A DNA stretch of 64,000 bases from CBDESM01 sp965242485 (lineage in GTDB: Bacteria > Chloroflexota > Dehalococcoidia > Bin125): positions 186,001-250,000 of the forward strand of contig CBDESM010000003.1 in the NCBI GenBank assembly GCA_965242485.1. The letters are read 5' to 3'. Positions 16,090 through 23,556 of this stretch are shown one piece after another. The notes under the pieces are model-generated. The model saw only the letters and a list, made by a program, of their open reading frames with translations. It searched no databases and had not been told where the DNA came from. How positions within the stretch are numbered: position 1 is the stretch's first letter; each line of letters starts with the position of its first letter. The position numbers were made by a program, and so were the translations under genes.

Positions 16090-16632
16090 CTAGTCGAGCT
16101 GGAGGACGGCCTGGCGCGGCTCAGCATACGCGGGAGCTGCGGCGCGCCGGCCGCGGCCGGCCGTCGGGCGCGGCTCGAAGACCGCGGCGCGGAGGTCGTC
16201 ATGCCCGGCCAGCATCGCGGCGATGCGGGGGCGCACATCGCGCCAGTCGAGGCCGCCGAGGTCGCAGCCGAGCGCGGGGACGGCGATGGAGGCGATGCCC
16301 TGCTCGCGGATGACGCGGGAGAGGTCGGCGAGGCCCTCGTCGATCCACTTGAGCCGGCTGGGGTCGCGCCAGTCGTCCTTGGTCGGGAAGTTGATGATGA
16401 AGCGGGGCATGCCGATGCCGCTCGCGCGGTAGACGAACATCCGCCCCGGCCGCACCTCGCCCGCCTCGCAGGCGGCGCGGTAGGCGGCGTAGTTGCCGGG
16501 GAAGCGGCGCTTGAACTGGAGCGCGAGCCCCTTGCCCATGGCGCCCCGGCAATTGACCGTGTTGACAATCGCGTCCGCGGGCTCCGTGAAGAGGTCGCCC
16601 GACTTGAATTCGGTGGCTGCCATGAGGCGCAT
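16090..16632 (-). CDS. darG: Macrodomain ADP-ribose hydrolase, DarG-like antitoxin (macrodomain only)
   Basis: 180 residues. SGDLFTEPADAIVNTVNCRG, then AMGKGLALQFKRRFP, ASIAVPALGCDLGGLDW and the substrate strand INFPTKDDWR are the signature of the DarG macrodomain, which removes ADP-ribose from thymidine in DNA. Canonical DarG is about 350 residues, with a C-terminal domain that binds and blocks DarT; here the protein ends after the macrodomain plus a ~25-residue Arg/Ala-rich tail. It begins 1 base after the DarT-like stop, as expected for the operon. Confidence 0.82.
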   Translation of the reverse strand: MRLMAATEFKSGDLFTEPADAIVNTVNCRGAMGKGLALQFKRRFPGNYAAYRAACEAGEVRPGRMFVYRASGIGMPRFIINFPTKDDWRDPSRLKWIDEGLADLSRVIREQGIASIAVPALGCDLGGLDWRDVRPRIAAMLAGHDDLRAAVFEPRPTAGRGRRAAAPAYAEPRQAVLQLD

Positions 16633-16633
16633 C

Positions 16634-17287
16634 CTAGCCGAAGTACCAGTCGCGCATGATCTCGACGCGCGGCTGATGTTCGCTGCCAGTCAGTATATCG
16701 CACACTCGTTCGCGATGCACGTCGCCGTAAACGCCGATCCGCGAGACGAGATGCCAAGAAACGGAGTCTTCGACCAAGAACTCGGCCTGCCTTCCGTTCT
16801 TGTGCTCCCAACGGAACTCGCGGGCGTTCACCGCTTCCCAATTGATCCGGTGCAGATCGCCCAAGTCCGCATAGTCGCGGAAGCCGTATGCCCCTGCGTT
16901 GGAGGTGGTGAAGGCCCAGCGCAGCCCCTGCCGGCCGGCCCATTCGACGACCTCGCTCAGGGCGAATTCCAAGTGCAGGATCGGCTCTTGGCCGCCGCGG
17001 TAGGCGAGGTCGGGGTCGCCGCGCTCGTGGATCGCGTGCAGCATCACCGGGCGGGGGCAGAAGTAGAACGGCACGCACTGGCCGACCCTGAGTCCCAAAT
17101 GGCTGCTCAGCGCCAAATCATTCAGGCGGCGCTGCTTGATCGAACTCATGCCGATCGTGGTGCCGCCGCGCTCCAGATCGAGCACCTTCGCGTCGCTCCA
17201 CAAGCAGGCATCGGCGACGATCGACGCGAGACGGTCGATGTGGACCAGGTGGTAGAGCCGGACTTCCGACGGCGGCGGGGCGGGCAA
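16634..17287 (-). CDS. darT: DarT-like DNA ADP-ribosyltransferase toxin (DUF4433)
   Basis: 217 residues with TTG start. VRLYHLVHIDRLASIV (NAD-site His), ACLWSDA, IGMSSIKQRR with the conserved Arg, VPFYFCPRPVMLHAI, and GRQAEFLVEDSVSWHL with the predicted catalytic Glu (residue 169) match DarT order. DarT adds ADP-ribose to thymidine in single-stranded DNA and works in anti-phage abortive defence. The gene follows DUF2277 by 6 bases and precedes the macrodomain antitoxin. The start is uncertain because no ATG is near; the TTG keeps the first beta strand. Confidence 0.85.
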   Translation of the reverse strand: MPAPPPSEVRLYHLVHIDRLASIVADACLWSDAKVLDLERGGTTIGMSSIKQRRLNDLALSSHLGLRVGQCVPFYFCPRPVMLHAIHERGDPDLAYRGGQEPILHLEFALSEVVEWAGRQGLRWAFTTSNAGAYGFRDYADLGDLHRINWEAVNAREFRWEHKNGRQAEFLVEDSVSWHLVSRIGVYGDVHRERVCDILTGSEHQPRVEIMRDWYFG

Positions 17288-17293
17288 GGGCGG

Positions 17294-17500
17294 TCAGCGC
17301 TTGAGCGGGGGGAGCTGGCGGAGCAGGTCGGCGGCGGTTGCGGCGACCTCCGCGACCGCATGCTCGAAGGGCGCTTCGTTCTTGGCGCTGGGGTGGCGCA
17401 TGCCGCTGATCTTGCGGATGAACTGGCGCGCGGCTTCCTCGACCTCCGTCTCGGAGGCGGGGCCTTCGGGCGTGCGCAGGCGCTTGATGCTGCGGCACAT
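17294..17500 (-). CDS. DUF2277 family protein
   Basis: 68 residues. MCRSIKRLRTPEGPASETEV, the RQFIRKISGMRHPS stretch and the C-terminal NEAPFEHAVAEVAATAADLL are near-perfect family features; DUF2277 proteins are ~70-90-residue helical proteins of unknown function widespread in Actinomycetota, Chloroflexota and Proteobacteria. It sits directly between the enoyl-CoA hydratase and the DarTG-like pair. Confidence 0.85.
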   Translation of the reverse strand: MCRSIKRLRTPEGPASETEVEEAARQFIRKISGMRHPSAKNEAPFEHAVAEVAATAADLLRQLPPLKR

Positions 17501-17508
17501 GGGGCGGC

Positions 17509-18342
17509 TTAGAAGCCCGTGAATTCGGGCTCGCGCTTCTCGACGAACGACTTGACGCCTTCGATGCGGTCGTAAGAGTTCTGCACGAGCGGGAGCACGG
17601 CGCCGGAGATCTCGAGCGCGTCCTCGTAATTCAGGTTCGCGGTGCGGTAGGCCATCAGCTTGCCGACCTTCTGGCCGATCGGCGGGCCGGCCTCGACTTC
17701 GCGGGCGAACTCGTCGAGACGGGCCGCGAACTCCTCCTGCGGGACGAGGTAGTTGCTGACGCCGGCGGCGTGGCCTTCCTCGGCCGACATGAAGCGGCCC
17801 GTGAACATCATCTCCATCGCCTTGCGCCAGCCGATGATCCTGGGGATCGCCCAGAAACCGCCGAGGTCGGCGTAGAGGCCGCGCTTCACGTAGGCGACCT
17901 GGTAGCGCGCGCTGGTCGAGGCGACGGCGAGGTCGGCGAGGCAGGCCATGTCGAAGCCCGCGCCGACGCAGGCGCCGTTGATTCCGGCGATGACGGGGAT
18001 GTCGAGCCGGCGCAGTTCGGCGAAGGTGCGCGTCTCGTAGCGGAAGTTGAGCCGGTCACCCTCGTTGTCCGGGTGGTCGGGCGCGGGGCTGCCTTCGTGG
18101 GGATGCGGGAAGTCACCGTGGCTCGCGCCGGCGTGGTCCATGCCGGCGCAGAAGCCGCGGCCCTTGCCGGTGATCACGAGGCAGCGGACGGAGCGGTCCA
18201 TGCGGATGCGCTGGAGCGCGTCGAACATCTCGGCCAGCAGCGGGAAGGTGAGCGCGTTCAGCTTCTCGGGCCGGTTCAGCTCCATCCAGGCGATGCCGTC
18301 GGACGCGCCGCGCCGCTCGACGGTGATGAATTCGTAGTCCAT
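17509..18342 (-). CDS. Enoyl-CoA hydratase/isomerase family protein
   Basis: 277 residues from MDYEFITVERRG; the frame is open upstream but this ATG aligns with family starts. Crotonase features: WMELNRPEKLNALTFPLL, oxyanion-hole segments GKGRGFCAGMDHAG and VIAGINGACVGAGFDMACLA, and the tail FVEKREPEFTGF. The second catalytic Glu position of classic hydratases is replaced in a 'GLYADLGGFWAIPR' segment (Asp/Leu-Gly-Gly), which is common in isomerase or dehalogenase-like members, so the reaction may not be simple hydration. Confidence 0.88.
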   Translation of the reverse strand: MDYEFITVERRGASDGIAWMELNRPEKLNALTFPLLAEMFDALQRIRMDRSVRCLVITGKGRGFCAGMDHAGASHGDFPHPHEGSPAPDHPDNEGDRLNFRYETRTFAELRRLDIPVIAGINGACVGAGFDMACLADLAVASTSARYQVAYVKRGLYADLGGFWAIPRIIGWRKAMEMMFTGRFMSAEEGHAAGVSNYLVPQEEFAARLDEFAREVEAGPPIGQKVGKLMAYRTANLNYEDALEISGAVLPLVQNSYDRIEGVKSFVEKREPEFTGF

Positions 18343-18362
18343 TCGGGGTTCCCTTCTCCGTG

Positions 18363-19358
18363 CTAGAGGAGTTTCGGCAGCACTTCTTTGGTGAAGCGCA
18401 TGAATGATTCGTGGCTGAGCGGCGCGCACATCAGGTAGTCAAGCCCGATCGTCTCGCGCAGCTCCGCCAGTTGATCGGCCACTTTGGCGGGCGAGCCGTG
18501 GATCATCACCTGGTCGACGTAGCGCTTGACCGGGTCGGCCTGTTCGGTGTTCTGGGCAATCACGGGGATGCGCCCGCTGGTCTTCTCGTTGGCATAGGAG
18601 CCGAGCGTCCACTCCGCTCCGCGCGTCGCGACCTCGCGTGCCTGCTCGTCGGTTTCGGCCAATGCCAGCAGCCTGGCCGTCGGCAGCACCCGGTCGGCGG
18701 TCTCGTGGCCGTGCCGTTCGAGGCCGCTGAAGAAGCGCCGCTTTTTCTCGTGGATCGTCGCGTGCGGCGAGTGCGGGTCGAGCAGGATCGAGTAGCCCTT
18801 CTCGGCCGCCCAATCGATCGCGTCGGGCGAGCCGGCGGCGACCCAGAACGGCGGCGTCGGCTGCTGGAACGGCTTGGGCAGCACTTCGATGTCCTCGAAG
18901 TCGTGGTAGTCGCCGTGGAAATTGATCCGCTCGTCGCGCCAAGCGGCGAGCACCACTTCCACCGACTCGCGGAAGCGCGCGGCCGATTCCTCGGGTGGCA
19001 CGCCGAAGGCGCGGAATTCGGTCAGATCGAAGCCGCGCCCGGCGCCCCAGTTGATCCGCCCGCCGGTGAGCACGTCGAGCAGCGCGATCTCCTCGGCGAT
19101 GCGGAGCGGGTGGTAGAAGGCGGCGAGCGTGACGGCGGTGCCGATGCGCAGATTCTCGGTGCGGTCGGCCGCGTGCATCGCCATCAAGTGCACCGACGGG
19201 CAGACCGAGTAGGTGGAGAAGTGATGCTCGGCCAGCCAGACGCAGTCGTAGCCGGTCTCGTCCATGATCCGGATGCGATCCAAGGCGCGCTCGTAGACCG
19301 TGGGCAGCGGCACGCGACGGCCCGGCCAAGAGAAGAATTGCAGCACGCCGAACTTCAT
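18363..19358 (-). CDS. LLM class flavin-dependent oxidoreductase (luciferase-like)
   Basis: 331 residues from MKFGVLQFFSWPGRR (ATG 6 bases after GAGGAGGT; the GTG two codons upstream lies within that site). Bacterial-luciferase fold: WLAEHHFSTYSVCPSVH, LRIGTAVTLAAFYHPLRIAE, LLDVLTGGRINWGAGRGFDL, all typical of the alkanal monooxygenase-alpha-like branch of the family. Needs reduced FMN or F420; the family does not fix the substrate. It lies between an enoyl-CoA hydratase and agmatinase, all on the minus strand. Confidence 0.88.
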   Translation of the reverse strand: MKFGVLQFFSWPGRRVPLPTVYERALDRIRIMDETGYDCVWLAEHHFSTYSVCPSVHLMAMHAADRTENLRIGTAVTLAAFYHPLRIAEEIALLDVLTGGRINWGAGRGFDLTEFRAFGVPPEESAARFRESVEVVLAAWRDERINFHGDYHDFEDIEVLPKPFQQPTPPFWVAAGSPDAIDWAAEKGYSILLDPHSPHATIHEKKRRFFSGLERHGHETADRVLPTARLLALAETDEQAREVATRGAEWTLGSYANEKTSGRIPVIAQNTEQADPVKRYVDQVMIHGSPAKVADQLAELRETIGLDYLMCAPLSHESFMRFTKEVLPKLL

Positions 19359-19380
19359 CGCCACCTCCTCGGAACGCAGG

Positions 19381-20400
19381 CTACCCGCCCGCGCCGTCGC
19401 GCCGCCGGACTGCGAGGGCGCTCAGGGCTTCCAGGACGATGCGGTTGCCGAGCAGGGCGGTCACGTCGGCGTGATCGTAGGCGGGCGCGACCTCGACGAC
19501 GTCCATCCCCAGCACCGGCGCTTCCATCGCGATCCGGCGCACTGCGTCGAGCAACTGCCGCGAGGTGAGCCCGCCGGATTCCGGCGTGCCCGTGCCGGGC
19601 GCCATGCCCGGGTCGACCACGTCGACATCGACCGAGAGGAAGACGCCGTCGCAGTCGTCCGCGGCCCGTTCGAGCGCCTCGGTCAGGCATTCATCGAGGC
19701 CGCGGCGGACGACCTCGAGCATGTCGTACCAGCGCATGCGCTGCTCGGCCATCCACTCGAAGATCGGGGGGTCGGGCCAGTAGCCGCGCAGGCCGATTTG
19801 GAAGAAGCGGTCGCCGCGCACCGCGCCGGAGGTAATCAGCCGCCGCATCGGCGTGCCGTGGCCCCAGAGTCCGCCCTGCGAATCGCCGGTGTCGGCGTGC
19901 GCGTCGAAGTGGATCAGGGCGACGCGGCCGAGCCCGTGGTGTCGCGCGACGCCCGACGCGGTGGCATAGGTGATCGTGTGGTCGCCGCCCAGGACGACCG
20001 GGACGGCCCCGCCGGCCGCGACCTGCTGGCAGGCGTCCATCAGGCGCTGCAAGCCGCCCTCGCTGTCCAGCTGCGGCATGTAGACATCGCCGGCGTCGAC
20101 CACTCCGAGGGCGTGCAGCGGGTCGACGCCGAGCGACAGGTGCGGGCGGTATCCGGTCTGCGGGAGGTAGTCGGTCGAGCGGATCGCCTGGGGTCCGAAG
20201 CGCGCGCCCGGCCGCCACGAAGTGCCGGCATCGAACGGCGCGCCGAGGATCACGGCCTGCGCGCCGGCCCAACTCCCGGCATCCCCGAGCCGGGCGCTGG
20301 GAACGCCGAGGAACGTGACCGAGGGGCCGTACTGTCCGGACGGTTCCGCGGCTCGATGCGCCTCGTTGTACGAATCGGGCGCAACCTGCTCGTCGGGCAT
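19381..20400 (-). CDS. speB: Agmatinase/ureohydrolase family protein
   Basis: 339 residues. Binuclear manganese-site motifs are intact: VVLGGDHTITYA, ALIHFDAHADTGD and LSVDVDVVDPGMAPGTGTPE followed by SGGL. The N-terminus with ~30 extra residues and the GTSWRPGARFGPQAIR loop fit the agmatinase subgroup. Predicted to hydrolyse agmatine or a related guanidino compound to urea plus the amine. Substrate could also be guanidinobutyrate or similar. Confidence 0.87.
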   Translation of the reverse strand: MPDEQVAPDSYNEAHRAAEPSGQYGPSVTFLGVPSARLGDAGSWAGAQAVILGAPFDAGTSWRPGARFGPQAIRSTDYLPQTGYRPHLSLGVDPLHALGVVDAGDVYMPQLDSEGGLQRLMDACQQVAAGGAVPVVLGGDHTITYATASGVARHHGLGRVALIHFDAHADTGDSQGGLWGHGTPMRRLITSGAVRGDRFFQIGLRGYWPDPPIFEWMAEQRMRWYDMLEVVRRGLDECLTEALERAADDCDGVFLSVDVDVVDPGMAPGTGTPESGGLTSRQLLDAVRRIAMEAPVLGMDVVEVAPAYDHADVTALLGNRIVLEALSALAVRRRDGAGG

Positions 20401-20409
20401 GATCGGCTC

Positions 20410-20763
20410 CTATTCGGATGCGCCTCGACCGCGCGTTCGCCCGGCGTCCCGGCGCTCACCATCTCTCCGCTTCACCGCCTCGTCCTGCTTCTTCGCCGCT
20501 TCCGCTGCTTCGCCGATTAATTGGTAATCGCGCTGGCGGAGAACGGGGCCCGGTTGGTAGCCGAGGTAGGGCTGGTTGGGCGGCGACTGCTGGAAGGACG
20601 CGGCGGCGGCATGGATGTCGTCGTGCAGGTCTTCCCACGGGCGGTCGTTGTAGGACCAGAGCTTGCGGATGAAAAGCATGACTGCGGAATAGGCCGCGAC
20701 TGCGAGGGCGGCCAAGCCGATGATGCCGATGATCACGGCGGCTGCGATTTCGAGGCCGGACAT
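20410..20763 (-). CDS. Small membrane-anchored hypothetical protein
   Basis: 117 residues. One N-terminal transmembrane helix (LEIAAAVIIGIIGLAALAVA), then a cytoplasmic domain with NDRPWEDLHDDIHAAAASFQ, a Pro/Tyr-rich stretch (PPNQPYLGYQPGP), and a charged helix with many Lys/Glu/Arg. Family not recognised. Start fixed by the position of the hydrophobic segment. Divergent from the formate dehydrogenase beta gene, 57 bases away. Confidence 0.6.
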   Translation of the reverse strand: MSGLEIAAAVIIGIIGLAALAVAAYSAVMLFIRKLWSYNDRPWEDLHDDIHAAAASFQQSPPNQPYLGYQPGPVLRQRDYQLIGEAAEAAKKQDEAVKRRDGERRDAGRTRGRGASE

Positions 20764-20820
20764 TCGGCTGCCTTTCCGCTGCTGCCTAGAATTCGCGGCG
20801 CAATGAGAGGGTAGGGAATC

Positions 20821-22431
20821 ATGGCGGACGCGGGGACGACCGAAGAACTGGACGCGGCGCTGGCGGGGCTGCCGCGGCGGCGGACGCAGGGCTTGCCGGC
20901 ACTGCACGCGGCGCATGATCTGATCGGCTGGCTGCCAGCTTGGGCGGTCGAGCGCGCGGCGCGATGGGTGCATGTGCCCAAATCGGAGATGTGGGCGATC
21001 GCGACCTCGTACACCGAGTTCCGCTTCACCGAGCCGACGGAGGGGACGACCCGCGTCTGCAACGGGCTCTCGTGCCGAATCGCTGGCGGGCGCGAGCGCT
21101 CGGCCGAGCTGCTCGGGCGCGGCGTGCCGGTCGAGGAGCACGAGTGCATGTTCGCCTGCGCGGCCGCGCCGGTGGCGGCGCCGGGCCACGGGCCCGTTGA
21201 AGAGGCGCTGAGCGGCACGGCCTTCGCGATGGCGCGGAACGTGATTCCGGGCGGCCTGCCGCGGCTGACGGCGTTGCCGGCGGCGGATGCGGCATCGTGG
21301 CCGGCTTGGGCTTCTCTTCGCGCGGACGCCGGCCGCTGGACGCCGGAGGCGGTGATTGAATTGGTCGAAGAGGCGGGCCTGCGCGGGCGCGGCGGGGCCT
21401 ATTTTCCGGCCGCGATCAAGTGGCGCGGCGCGGTCGAGGCGTCGGCCGCGAACGGCGAGCCGATCTTGGTGGTGAACGCGGAGGAGGGCGAGCCCGGCAT
21501 CTTCAAGGACCGTTTCTTGATGGAGCGCGACCCGCACCGACTGCTGGAGGGAATCCGCATCGCCGCGTACGCCATCGGCGCGTCGACGGCCTATTGCTAC
21601 ATCAACGGACAGGCGGACCGGTCGGCGGCGGCGGTCGCCGGCGCCTTGGCGGAGGCGCGCGCGGCCGGCCTGCTGGACGAGCCGGCCTTGGAGATCGAGG
21701 TCCGGCGCGGCGCGGGCGGCTACGTCTGCGGCGAGGAGACCGTGATCTTGGAGTCAATCGAGGGCAGGCGCGCGGTGCCGCGGCTGCGCCCGCCGCTGCC
21801 CGTGCATGCCGGACTCTGGGGCCGGCCCACCGTGATCAACAACGTCGAGACGCTGGCCAACCTGCCGGGCATCGCCGCGAACGGGGCGGATTGGTTCCGC
21901 GGTGCCGGGACGGAGGACGCCCCGGGCACGAAGGTGCTCTCGATCTCGGGCGCGTTCGAGCTGCGCGGCGTGCTGGAAGTGCCGCTGGGGACGACGGCGG
22001 CGGAAGCGATCGAGTTGGCGGGGCCGTCGGAACCGCTCGCCGGCGTCGCGATCGGCGGGCCCAGCGGGGGCTTCCTCGCGCCGGAGGCGTTCGATGCGCC
22101 GCTGCTGCCGGGTTCGCTGGACGGGCACGGCGCGGTGCTGGGCGCGGGCGGGATCGTCGCGATCCCCGAGCGTTTCGGCATCCGCGAGGCGCTGGACGTC
22201 CAAGCGACCTACAACGCCGTCGAGAGCTGCGGCAAGTGCACCCCCTGCCGCGAAGGCTCCGAGCGCATGCGCGACGCGCTGCGCCGCCTGCACGCCGGCG
22301 ACGCCGCCGCCCGCGAGGACCTCGACGTCCTCGTCCCGATCCTCGCCCAAGCCAGCCTCTGCGGCCTCGGTCAAATGGCTCCCAACCCCGTCACCAGCGC
22401 CCGCCGCCACTTCGGGGATTCCGTTGCCTGA
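20821..22431 (+). CDS. fdsB: NAD-dependent formate dehydrogenase beta subunit (NuoE-NuoF fusion)
   Basis: 536 residues. The N-terminal ~140 residues are a NuoE/thioredoxin-like [2Fe-2S] domain with CNGLSC and ECMFACAAAP supplying four cysteines. Then the NuoF part: GRGGAYFPAAIKW (NADH/FMN site), VNAEEGEPGIFKDRFLME, GAGGYVCGEETVILESIEG and the [4Fe-4S] motif ESCGKCTPCREGSERM. The subunit passes electrons from formate oxidation to NAD via FMN. Its partner alpha subunit is at 23557, with a DUF3800 gene in between. Alternative: soluble hydrogenase diaphorase, but the adjacent Mo-enzyme makes formate dehydrogenase much likelier. Confidence 0.9.
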   Translation: MADAGTTEELDAALAGLPRRRTQGLPALHAAHDLIGWLPAWAVERAARWVHVPKSEMWAIATSYTEFRFTEPTEGTTRVCNGLSCRIAGGRERSAELLGRGVPVEEHECMFACAAAPVAAPGHGPVEEALSGTAFAMARNVIPGGLPRLTALPAADAASWPAWASLRADAGRWTPEAVIELVEEAGLRGRGGAYFPAAIKWRGAVEASAANGEPILVVNAEEGEPGIFKDRFLMERDPHRLLEGIRIAAYAIGASTAYCYINGQADRSAAAVAGALAEARAAGLLDEPALEIEVRRGAGGYVCGEETVILESIEGRRAVPRLRPPLPVHAGLWGRPTVINNVETLANLPGIAANGADWFRGAGTEDAPGTKVLSISGAFELRGVLEVPLGTTAAEAIELAGPSEPLAGVAIGGPSGGFLAPEAFDAPLLPGSLDGHGAVLGAGGIVAIPERFGIREALDVQATYNAVESCGKCTPCREGSERMRDALRRLHAGDAAAREDLDVLVPILAQASLCGLGQMAPNPVTSARRHFGDSVA

Positions 22432-23203
22432 GCAAAGCGGCCCGGAGCCGCCCCCTTCCGTCAAGCCCAGCGAGTACATTGCTTTCGGCGACGAAAGTGG
22501 CGACCACGGACCGTCCACCAGCCGTAGCCGTGCGTTCGTCATCGTCATCGCGATCTTCCGCCGTGACGACTACACGCAGTACTTCGTACCCGCTCTCCGC
22601 GAATTCAAGCGCCGCTGCTTCGGAGATGAAGACATCATTCTTCATGAACGCGATGTCCGCAGGGGAGATGGCGCATTCCGTCGACTCAGGGGCCTTGAGG
22701 AACGCGCAAGAGTGGTCCAGCTCTTGCGGCTGTTCGTTGCCGCCGCGCCATTTCGACTCGCCGCGGTCGGATACCACAAGGATCGGTACCAGCCGAGCGA
22801 ACTGGAGCAGGCGCATCCCTATGACCTTCCGGTTGTAATGGGGTTACTCGCGCAACAAGCCGCGATGCCCCATACGATCGGGGTGGAGTCTCCCACCGAA
22901 CTCGTCTTCGACGCTCGCGGAGCGGTTGAAGACGGGAGGCTGGCAGAGACGATCCGGGCGGTTGCTGAAGTGCCGCCAATGGCGGAGCAAGACCAAGGTG
23001 ACCTGCAGTTCAACCTGCGCTTTGTGTCAAAATCCGAGCGTGAGGCCGGTGTTGAGCTAGCCGACTTGGTTGCGAACCCGATTGCATCAGAGATACTTGG
23101 GGAGCCGCACCCGTTGATCCCATTCGAGATTTTGGAGCCGAAATTCCTACGGCATCCCAGCGACCCCACACGGTTCGCACTCATTCGAATGGATGCCAGA
23201 TAA
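22424..23203 (+). CDS. DUF3800 domain protein
   Basis: 259 residues from a TTG start overlapping the previous stop by 8 bases. KPSEYIAFGDESGDHG is the DUF3800 'D-E-S-G' N-terminus (RNase H-like acidic residue), followed by FVIVIAIFRRDDY and, at the end, REAGVELADLVANPIAS, the family's second acidic cluster (ELAD). The fold predicts nuclease activity, unproven. GC is somewhat lower than flanking fdh genes. Its insertion between the two formate dehydrogenase genes, followed by structured repeats, suggests horizontal arrival. Confidence 0.8.
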   Translation: MPEQSGPEPPPSVKPSEYIAFGDESGDHGPSTSRSRAFVIVIAIFRRDDYTQYFVPALREFKRRCFGDEDIILHERDVRRGDGAFRRLRGLEERARVVQLLRLFVAAAPFRLAAVGYHKDRYQPSELEQAHPYDLPVVMGLLAQQAAMPHTIGVESPTELVFDARGAVEDGRLAETIRAVAEVPPMAEQDQGDLQFNLRFVSKSEREAGVELADLVANPIASEILGEPHPLIPFEILEPKFLRHPSDPTRFALIRMDAR

Positions 23204-23209
23204 ACCAAA

Positions 23210-23231
23210 GGCCCCGACTCGCGTCGAGGCC
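23210..23231 (+). terminator. Hairpin 1 after DUF3800 gene
   Basis: Stem GGCC-C-CGAC / GTCG-A-GGCC (one mismatch) with a 4-nt loop, 6 bases after the DUF3800 stop. No U tract. It resembles GC-rich actinobacterial-type terminators. It is followed by a GGGGATGTGCCCCAGTCC block (23243-23260). Confidence 0.5.
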
Positions 23232-23329
23232 CTCAGCCGAGCGGGGATGTGCCCCAGTCCGAGATCAAGCCTAACAGATCCCGGAGAGTTCTGGAACTGT
23301 CGACACAGAAGACCAACAAACAAACCGAA

Positions 23330-23354
23330 GGCTCCGGCGGCCATCTCCGGAGCC
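23330..23354 (+). repeat. Hairpin 2, same context as hairpin 1
   Basis: 8-bp perfect stem (23330-23337 with 23347-23354). Preceded by AAACCGAAGG and followed by CTCAGCCG, the same flanks as hairpin 1 (AAACCAAAGG and CTCAGCCG). This shared frame with different stems suggests related structured elements. Confidence 0.5.
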
Positions 23355-23437
23355 CTCAGCCGGACGACTAACTGCGCCATCCCAGCGGGGATGGTAGCGC
23401 GAACGGCGGAGCTTGGCGCGGCGGATCGGCGGAGACA

Positions 23438-23465
23438 CCGGAGGCTCCCTTGCGGGAGCCTCCGG
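23438..23465 (+). repeat. Hairpin 3, 12-bp perfect stem
   Basis: Bases 23438-23449 pair perfectly with 23454-23465 around a 4-nt TTGC loop. It is followed by GGGGATATGCCCCAGTCC (23472-23489), one base different from the block after hairpin 1. The 353-bp gap 23204-23556 thus holds three hairpins and two copies of this 18-nt block and no supported gene. Confidence 0.55.
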
Positions 23466-23556
23466 ACGATCGGGGATATGCCCCAGTCCGTCTCCAGCGC
23501 AGCCGGGCGCGGCATTGGCCGGAGCGGCTGGGATAACATCGTTCCAGGAGCGCTTG

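Noticed and set aside
23204..23556. Possible CRISPR array or sRNA from the repeated hairpins
   Set aside because: Only two or three units with unequal spacing and stems of different sequence; no regular repeat-spacer pattern.
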